Origin: Streptomyces sp. SAT1
GTDB taxonomy: Bacteria > Actinomycetota > Actinomycetes > Streptomycetales > Streptomycetaceae
Assembly: GCF_001654495.1 (NCBI RefSeq)
Contig: NZ_CP015849.1
Span: 558,001-622,000, forward strand
Direction of reading: 5' to 3'
Length of the DNA: 64,000 nt
Shown here: in pieces, positions 58,888-64,000 of the stretch
Position numbering within the stretch: the first letter of the stretch is position 1
Layout of the letters: every line of letters begins with the position of its first letter
Made by a program: the position numbers and the translations under genes
The notes under the pieces: generated by a model
The model's database searches: none
What the model was told of the DNA's origin: nothing
Seen by the model: only the letters and a program-made list of their open reading frames with translations

Positions 58888-59388
58888 TCACCGCGAGGTG
58901 TGGCGCCGTCTGGTCCACAGGGGCAGCACGAACCAGCACAGCAGGTACCAGCCGACCACCGGGGCCACCAGCCACGGCACGAACCCGTCGTGCGTCGCCA
59001 CCCTGAGGACCAGCAGCAGGGAGGAGGTCATGGTGGCCAGCAGCAGAAGCAGGCCGACGAAGGTCATGCGGGACGCCCAGCGCACGGCCTCGGGCTTCAC
59101 CCGGCGCCCGGAGACCAGGCGGTGCAGGGAGACCGGGCCGATGAGGGCGCCGGTCGCGGCGGCGCCCAGGACGACCGTCACGATGTAGATGGTCCGGTCG
59201 GCGGGGGCGAGCGTGGCGTACTTGGGCTGGAAGACCACGGTGAGCAGGAAGCCGAAGAGGATCTGCACGCCGGTCTGGGCGACCCGCACCTCCTGGATCA
59301 GCTCGACCCACATGCGGTCGGCCCGTTCCTCCTCGCTCTCGTCCCGCCCCCGGCGCCGACGTGTCTCAGCCGCCCGCTCCGTCGCCAT
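58888..59388 (-). CDS. DUF6328 family membrane protein
   Basis: A 166-residue protein with an acidic, basic-flanked N-terminus followed by four hydrophobic helices. The segment ELIQEVRVAQTGVQILFGFLLTVVF is characteristic of the DUF6328 family of actinobacterial membrane proteins; function unknown. ATG 59388 follows GGAGG at 7 nt. Convergent to the LLM gene. Confidence 0.8.
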   Translation of the reverse strand: MATERAAETRRRRGRDESEEERADRMWVELIQEVRVAQTGVQILFGFLLTVVFQPKYATLAPADRTIYIVTVVLGAAATGALIGPVSLHRLVSGRRVKPEAVRWASRMTFVGLLLLLATMTSSLLLVLRVATHDGFVPWLVAPVVGWYLLCWFVLPLWTRRRHTSR

Positions 59389-59522
59389 CAGACCGCCTCC
59401 GGTGCCCGTGGTCCCGGCCCCCGGCCGCCGGGCCTCCTTCCTGGCGTGTTCCCCGGACGGCGAAGATCCTTCCCGTGGCGCCGTACGCGCCGGGCGGAAT
59501 CGGCGCGTACGGCGGCCGGTGG

Positions 59523-60506
59523 CTACCAGCGGCCTTCGACCTGGTCCTTGATCCGGTGCTCGTACAGGTCGCGGATCGCCGTCAGGGTCTCCCGCGGCAG
59601 CGGCGGGAGCTTGCCGGCGGCGGCGTTGGCGCGGGCCTGCTCCGGGGAGCGGGCGCCGGGGATGACGGTGGTGACGCCGGGCTGCTGGACGATCCAGCGC
59701 AGGGCGAGCTGGGCGGGGGTGCAGCCCTCGGGGGCCAGCGCGGCGAACTCGGCGGCGGCCTCCACGCCGGTGGCCCAGTCCACGCCGGAGAAGGTCTCGC
59801 CCTGGTCGAACGACTCGCCGTGCCGGTTGAAGGTGCGGTGGTCGTTGGCGGGGAAGACGGTGTCCTTGGTGTACTTGCCCGACAGCAGGCCGGAGGCGAG
59901 CGGGACGCGCGCGATGACACCGACGCCCGCCTCCCGCGCGGCGGGCAGCACCTCGTTCAGCGGCTTCATGCGGAAGGGGTTGAGGATGATCTGCACACTG
60001 GCCACGTTCGGCCGGGCGATCGCCGTCAGCGCCTCGGCGCAGGTCTCCACGCTGACGCCGTACGCGGCGATGCGCTCCTCCTCGACGAGGGTGTCGAGCG
60101 CGTCGAACACCTCGTCGCTGGAGTACACGGGCGTCGGCGGGCAGTGCAGCTGCACCAGGTCGATCCGGTCCACGCCGAGGTTGCGGCGCGAACGGTCGTT
60201 CCAGGCGCGGAAGTTGTCCAGGACGTAGTTCTCGGGGATCTGCTCGACGCGCCGGCCCATCTTGGTCGCGACCAGGACGTGCAGGTCGGGGCGGGAGCCC
60301 AGGAAGGTGGCGATGGTCTGCTCGCTGCGTCCGTCGCCGTAGACGTCGGCCGTGTCGAAGAAGGTCACCCCCGACTCGGCCGCCGCCTCCAGTACGGCGA
60401 GGGCTTCCTTGTCGTCGACGTCGCCCCAGTCGGCGCCCAGTTGCCAGGTGCCGAGCCCGACGACCGAGGCGTGCTGGTGCGACCTGCCGAATTCACGTTC
60501 GTTCAT
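59523..60506 (-). CDS. Aldo/keto reductase
   Basis: A 327-residue aldo/keto reductase of the YajO/IolS-like group: GTWQLGADWG, FFDTADVYGDGRSE (catalytic Asp and Tyr), VLVATKMG (Lys) and LVQLHCPP (His), then VIPGARSPEQARAN at the NADPH site. It is distinct from the reductase at 3576. Probably co-transcribed with the FAD monooxygenase upstream on the same strand, 64 bp away across a tandem repeat. Substrate unknown. Confidence 0.88.
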   Translation of the reverse strand: MNEREFGRSHQHASVVGLGTWQLGADWGDVDDKEALAVLEAAAESGVTFFDTADVYGDGRSEQTIATFLGSRPDLHVLVATKMGRRVEQIPENYVLDNFRAWNDRSRRNLGVDRIDLVQLHCPPTPVYSSDEVFDALDTLVEEERIAAYGVSVETCAEALTAIARPNVASVQIILNPFRMKPLNEVLPAAREAGVGVIARVPLASGLLSGKYTKDTVFPANDHRTFNRHGESFDQGETFSGVDWATGVEAAAEFAALAPEGCTPAQLALRWIVQQPGVTTVIPGARSPEQARANAAAGKLPPLPRETLTAIRDLYEHRIKDQVEGRW

Positions 60507-60516
60507 GGCGTCAGTG

Positions 60517-60570
60517 TGTCACCCGGCCCGGCGGACCGGCGGCTGTCACCCGGCCCGGCGGACCGGTGGT
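60517..60570. repeat. 27-bp tandem duplication
   Basis: Two adjacent 27-bp units (60517-60543 and 60544-60570) differing near their ends. They fill almost the whole gap between the FAD monooxygenase stop and the aldo/keto reductase start. Confidence 0.7.
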
Positions 60571-61776
60571 TCAGCGGCTCAGGGAGCGCGCCTGCGCCGT
60601 CCGCGCGAGCCTGGGCCCGAGCCACCGCTTGAGGCGGCGCAGCGCCGTCAGCCGTCCGGCCGCCTTGTCGAGGCCGTAGTAGAGCTGCGGCGGGACGTAC
60701 GGCAGCAGCGGCGAGTGGCGCTGGCCGAGCAGCGCGAACATCCGGTGCGGGGGCAGGTGGATGTAGCGGGGCAGGTTCTCGTACCACTGGGCGCTGTGCC
60801 GGGCCGCGCTCTGCGCGGGCAGCAGGGCCGACTGCCGTTCGTGCTGGTAGGCGGCGAGGGCCTGCGGGAGGCCGGGGTGTGCGCGCAGCGCCCCGGCCAG
60901 GCAGATCGCGTCCTGGAGGGCAAGGGTGGTGCCCGCGCCGACGGAGTAGTGGGTGGTGTGGGCGGCGTCGCCGAGCAGGACGAGGTTGTCCCGGTACCAG
61001 GTGCGGTTGGTGAGGGTGCGGAAGGCGAGCCAGGGGCTGCCGGCGCCGTCCGTGCCGCGGCCGGTCAGCCGGTGCCCGTCGAGCACCCCGGCGAAGAGCC
61101 CTTCGAGCAGGGCGAGCACGTCGGCCTCGGGAAGCCGGTCGAGGCCGAGACCGGTGTACGTCTGCGGGGCGCACTCGACGACGCAGGTGCTGTGCGTGGC
61201 GCCGTACCCGTAGCCGTAGCACCAGATCCAGCCGTGCGCGCTGTGTACGAAGGCGAAGGTGAAGGCGTCGAAGACCTTGGTGGTGCCGAGCCAGAGGTAG
61301 CGGTTGCGGCCCAGGTGGAGACGGGTGCCGAAGTGGTCGGCGTGCCGGTCGCGCAGCGCGCTGTGCACGCCGTCGGCGGCGACCACCAGATCGGCGGCGG
61401 GCGGGTCGGCGGCGGTGACCCGGCTCTCGAACTCGACCCGTACGCCGAGGGCGCGGGCCCGGTCGGTGAGGATCTCCAGGAGCCGGTGCCGGCCGATGCC
61501 GAAGCCCTCGTCGCCGCGGTGCCGGGTGGTGAGGTCCCCGATGTGGGCGACGCCGTCGCGCCAGCGGACGGAGTGCGCCTCGACGGCGCGGGCCGACTCG
61601 GGGTCGTGCGCCCGCATCAGGTCGAGCAGCCCCTGCCAGTAGGTGACGCCCCAGCCGTAGGTGGAGCCCTCGGGGTTGCGTTCGTGGACGGTGATGTCGT
61701 GGGACGGGTCCTGCCGCTTGAGCAGGACGGACAGATACAGGCCGGCGGGCCCGCCGCCGACGCAGGCGACCTTCAC
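60571..61776 (-). CDS. FAD-dependent monooxygenase
   Basis: A 401-residue flavoprotein with the N-terminal FAD motif KVACVGGGPAGLYLSVLLKRQ, the DG motif DLVVAADGVHSALR and the second FAD motif LVLLGDAAHTTHYSVGAGTTLALQDA. It resembles the group containing salicylyl-CoA and anthraniloyl-CoA hydroxylases and other aromatic-ring hydroxylases. GTG 61776 was chosen over GTG 61782 as it gives the normal N-terminus with AGGGG about 8 nt upstream. The partner enzyme, if any, is not evident. Confidence 0.85.
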   Translation of the reverse strand: MKVACVGGGPAGLYLSVLLKRQDPSHDITVHERNPEGSTYGWGVTYWQGLLDLMRAHDPESARAVEAHSVRWRDGVAHIGDLTTRHRGDEGFGIGRHRLLEILTDRARALGVRVEFESRVTAADPPAADLVVAADGVHSALRDRHADHFGTRLHLGRNRYLWLGTTKVFDAFTFAFVHSAHGWIWCYGYGYGATHSTCVVECAPQTYTGLGLDRLPEADVLALLEGLFAGVLDGHRLTGRGTDGAGSPWLAFRTLTNRTWYRDNLVLLGDAAHTTHYSVGAGTTLALQDAICLAGALRAHPGLPQALAAYQHERQSALLPAQSAARHSAQWYENLPRYIHLPPHRMFALLGQRHSPLLPYVPPQLYYGLDKAAGRLTALRRLKRWLGPRLARTAQARSLSR

Positions 61777-61881
61777 GCACACCCCTGAGGACTACCGAGA
61801 GCGGTCGATGGGCAACGAAAGGTAACAGAGACGGTGCGTGCGATCACGCACCGTCATGGGCCCTCTCGTGGCCCGCGCCGC

Positions 61882-62571
61882 TCACACCTGCGCGGTGCGG
61901 CACTCCGGGTGGCCCCAGCCCTGGTCGTTCTTGGTGATGGACTCGCCGGCGGCGTAGGAGCGTCCGCACAGGCAGCGGCCGGGGAACTTCGCCTTGATGG
62001 TGCGCGCGGAGCCGGTGGAGCCGCCGCCCGCGGCGCGGCGGGCGGGCGCCTTCCGGCGGGGCGCGGCCTTGGGGGTGTCCGGCGAGGCCGGGGGCTCCGG
62101 GGAGCCGAGGGCGCTGCCGGCCGGTTCCTGCACGCGGGCTGCCTGGCTGGCGGCGCGGTCGGCGAAGTCGTTGAGCGGGTCGCCGTCGACCTGGTGGGCG
62201 GGCACGTACCGGAACTCGACCGGGCGCCCCTCCAGCAGGGCGTCGATGCGTACGACCAGCTCCTGGTTGGCGACGGGCTTGCCCGCGGCCGTCTTCCAGC
62301 CGTTGCGCTTCCAGCCGGGCAGCCAGGTGGTGACGGCCTTCATCGCGTACTGCGAGTCCATGCGCACTTCCAGCGGCACGGCCGGGTCGGTGGCCGCGAG
62401 CAGCCGCTCCAGCGCGGTCAGTTCGGCGACGTTGTTGGTGGCGGTGCCGAGCGCACCGGCCTCCCAGCGGGCCGCGGTCCCGGCGTCGTCGGAGACGACC
62501 CACGCCCAGCCCGCCGGTCCCGGATTGCCCTTCGAGGCCCCGTCGCACGCGGCCACCACTCGTTCACGCAT
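61882..62571 (-). CDS. Ribonuclease HI with C-terminal zinc-ribbon-like extension
   Basis: A 229-residue protein. Residues 1-140 form RNase HI: catalytic Asp10 (CDGASKGNPG), Glu50 (NNVAELTAL), Asp72 (MDSQYAMK) and Asp138 (LNDFADRAA), so cleavage of RNA in RNA-DNA hybrids is expected. A Pro/Ala/Arg-rich linker follows, then a Cys motif CLCGRSYAAGE...HPEC that could bind zinc. This C-terminal module differs from the phosphatase fusion of some actinobacterial RNase H proteins. Confidence 0.88.
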   Translation of the reverse strand: MRERVVAACDGASKGNPGPAGWAWVVSDDAGTAARWEAGALGTATNNVAELTALERLLAATDPAVPLEVRMDSQYAMKAVTTWLPGWKRNGWKTAAGKPVANQELVVRIDALLEGRPVEFRYVPAHQVDGDPLNDFADRAASQAARVQEPAGSALGSPEPPASPDTPKAAPRRKAPARRAAGGGSTGSARTIKAKFPGRCLCGRSYAAGESITKNDQGWGHPECRTAQV

Positions 62572-62625
62572 GGGCTCGATGATGCCACGGTCCGGGCCGG
62601 CCTCGTGCCGTCGCCCGTGAAGTGC

Positions 62626-63423
62626 CTAGGAAGCGTCCTTGACCTGCGGCTTCTCCCCCTGGGCGCGGGTGATGTCGATCACGGAGAAGAGGGCGCCCTG
62701 GGGATCGGCGAGCACCGCGAACCGGCCGAAGGGGGTGTCCGTCGGGCCGAAGCGCACCGCGCCGCCGAGGCGGGTCGCGGCGGACACCGCGGCGTCGCAG
62801 TCGGCGACCGTGAAGTACACGTTCAGATAGGAGGGCACCTGGGGCGGGAAGTCGTCGGTCATCCGCATCCGGCCGAGCACCGTCTCACCGTTCAGGTCGT
62901 AGACGCTGAAGTCGATCGCCTCGTCCTCGATCCGCCGCGCGGTGTAGCCGAAGACGGAGGTGAGGAAGGCGTCCGCCTTCTCCGGCTCGCGGGTGAAGAG
63001 TTCGGCCCAGCAGTAGGCGCCGGGGACGCCGGTGGCCCCGAAGCCCTCGTGGGTGCCGCTCTGCCACACGCCGAACACGGCGCCGCTGGGCTCGCGGGCC
63101 AGGCACATGGTGCCGAAGTCACCGACCCGCATCGGCTCCAGGAGCACCTCGCCGCCGTGTTCGCGGATCCGGCGCGCGGTGGCCTCCGCGTCGGGCGAGG
63201 CGAAGTACAGGCACCACTGCGGCTGCCCCTCCTGGCCGGGCATCGGCGGGACGACGGCCGCCGCGGCCCCGCCGTCCGCGTACGCCTGCGTGTAGTGGCC
63301 GAACCGCGCGGAGGACTCGCCGAAGGTCCAGCCCAGGACCTCGCCGTAGAAGGTCTTGGCCGCCTCGACGTCGCTGAACATCGCGTCGGCCCAGCAGGGG
63401 GTTCCCTCAGGTCGTACGGGCAT
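62626..63423 (-). CDS. VOC family protein, two glyoxalase-like modules
   Basis: A 265-residue protein with two VOC modules: the first starts GTPCWADAMFSDVEAAKTFYGEVLGWTFGE, the second GAYCWAELFTREPEKADAFLTSVFGYTARR and ends FAVLADPQGALFSVIDI. Such proteins are common in Streptomyces as hydroxylases or resistance proteins of unknown specificity; related to the protein at 12415. ATG 63423 selected at the conserved module start. Confidence 0.87.
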   Translation of the reverse strand: MPVRPEGTPCWADAMFSDVEAAKTFYGEVLGWTFGESSARFGHYTQAYADGGAAAAVVPPMPGQEGQPQWCLYFASPDAEATARRIREHGGEVLLEPMRVGDFGTMCLAREPSGAVFGVWQSGTHEGFGATGVPGAYCWAELFTREPEKADAFLTSVFGYTARRIEDEAIDFSVYDLNGETVLGRMRMTDDFPPQVPSYLNVYFTVADCDAAVSAATRLGGAVRFGPTDTPFGRFAVLADPQGALFSVIDITRAQGEKPQVKDAS

Positions 63424-63569
63424 GGCTGCCGCCCTCTCCGGTTCGGTGACGGGGTGCGTGCGCGGGCGCGCGGGCACGGGCGCGTGGGCGCGCGTGCGTA
63501 CGGGTTCTCACGCTAGCCAGAGCGGCGGTGGGCCGCGCGCCGAGACGGCCCGCACCGCGCGGCCGGCCG

Positions 63570-64000
63570 CTACTCCCCCGCGTGGGCCCTACGCAGGGCG
63601 GCGATGTCGAGCTTGCCCATCGCCAGCATGGCCCGGGTGGTGCGGGCCGCCTTCTCCGGGTCGGGGTCGCCGATCATCTCGACGAGCCCGTCCGGCACGA
63701 CCTGCCAGGAGACCCCGTACCGGTCCTTGAGCCAGCCGCACGGGCCCGCTTCGCCGCCGTCGTCGGTGAGCCTGGACCAGTAGTGGTCGACCTCCTTCTG
63801 GTCGGCGCAGTGGATCTGGAAGGAGATCGCCTCGCTGAACGTGAACTGCGGGCCGCCGTTGAGCGCCACGAACCGGTGGCCGTGGGCGGTGAACTCCACG
63901 GCGACCACCGAACCGGCGGGGCCGGGCCCGGCCTCCGTGGAGCGGGTGATCCGGCCGATGCCCGAGTCCTTGAAGACCGAGACGTAGTAGTGGGCGGCCT
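63570..64000 (-). CDS. PhnB/DUF3335-like VOC protein, 5' end outside the window
   Basis: The frame is open from the window end to the stop at 63570, at least 143 codons. Visible content: AAHYYVSVFKDSGIGRITRS near the edge, then FTAHGHRFVALNGGPQFTFSEAISFQIHCADQKEVDHYW and WLKDRYGVSWQVVP, typical of the 3-demethylubiquinone-9 methyltransferase-like (PhnB) VOC group. Function unknown. The internal GTG at 63908 is not the true start; the coding sequence continues past it without a break. Confidence 0.85.
   Translation of the reverse strand, partial: AAHYYVSVFKDSGIGRITRSTEAGPGPAGSVVAVEFTAHGHRFVALNGGPQFTFSEAISFQIHCADQKEVDHYWSRLTDDGGEAGPCGWLKDRYGVSWQVVPDGLVEMIGDPDPEKAARTTRAMLAMGKLDIAALRRAHAGE

Overview
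The window is chromosomal DNA from a high-GC actinomycete, almost certainly Streptomyces or a close relative. Signs of this are the GC-rich third codon positions, two SigB/SigF-family sigma factors with several RsbW-like kinases and a STAS antagonist, a WhiB-like protein, the GlgE alpha-glucan pathway, an F420-type LLM oxidoreductase, and several genes that start exactly 7 nt after a TANNNT -10 box (leaderless transcripts). I see no tRNA, rRNA, CRISPR array, prophage or insertion sequence.

Layout. 1-8.7 kb: dienelactone hydrolase, a frameshifted metallophosphoesterase, a TauD-type dioxygenase, an aldo/keto reductase, a stand-alone LigD phosphoesterase domain, peroxiredoxin and DoxX, an ATP-dependent DNA ligase, and a stand-alone porphobilinogen deaminase (hemC). 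8.9-11.1 kb: a MarR regulator with an ABC drug exporter; a perfect 9-3-9 palindrome overlaps the promoter. 11.5-13.2 kb: a SigB-type sigma factor followed by a VOC protein preceded by a SigB-consensus promoter. 13.3-24.2 kb: alpha-glucan cluster, with glgX and an HATPase gene on the minus strand and DUF5133, glgE, treS, mak (pep2) and glgB on the plus strand. TreS makes maltose from trehalose, Mak phosphorylates it, GlgE polymerises maltose-1-phosphate, GlgB branches and GlgX debranches. As read here glgE carries a one-base deletion. 24.3-33.3 kb: carboxylate-amine ligase, DUF6480, RsbW-like ATPase, PRC-barrel protein, STAS protein, type II NADH dehydrogenase, FUSC transporter, a second SigB-type sigma factor and another RsbW-like ATPase.

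33.4-42.9 kb: a candidate 6C small RNA with a textbook intrinsic terminator, a lone cyclic-nucleotide-binding protein, an MFS exporter, WhiB-like protein, a two-component system, a secreted M1 peptidase, and a TetR-KstD-like pair with palindromic operators. 43.2-47.7 kb: a 1347-residue secreted DNRLRE/FnIII/amidase protein coupled to a small lipoprotein. 47.9-64 kb: metallo-beta-lactamase fold hydrolase, DUF4032 kinase-like protein, universal stress protein, a translationally coupled three-gene redox/cyclic-nucleotide signalling operon, beta-lactamase-fold hydrolase, AIM24 protein, threonine dehydratase-like enzyme, LLM oxidoreductase, DUF6328, aldo/keto reductase, FAD monooxygenase, RNase HI with a C-terminal Cys motif, and two VOC proteins, the last cut by the window end.

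The most notable items are the 6C-like RNA, the receiver-reductase / CNB-kinase / ZnF-UBP operon, the secreted amidase plus lipoprotein pair, the compositional mosaic inside glgE and treS, and two one-base frameshifts that need raw-read checks.
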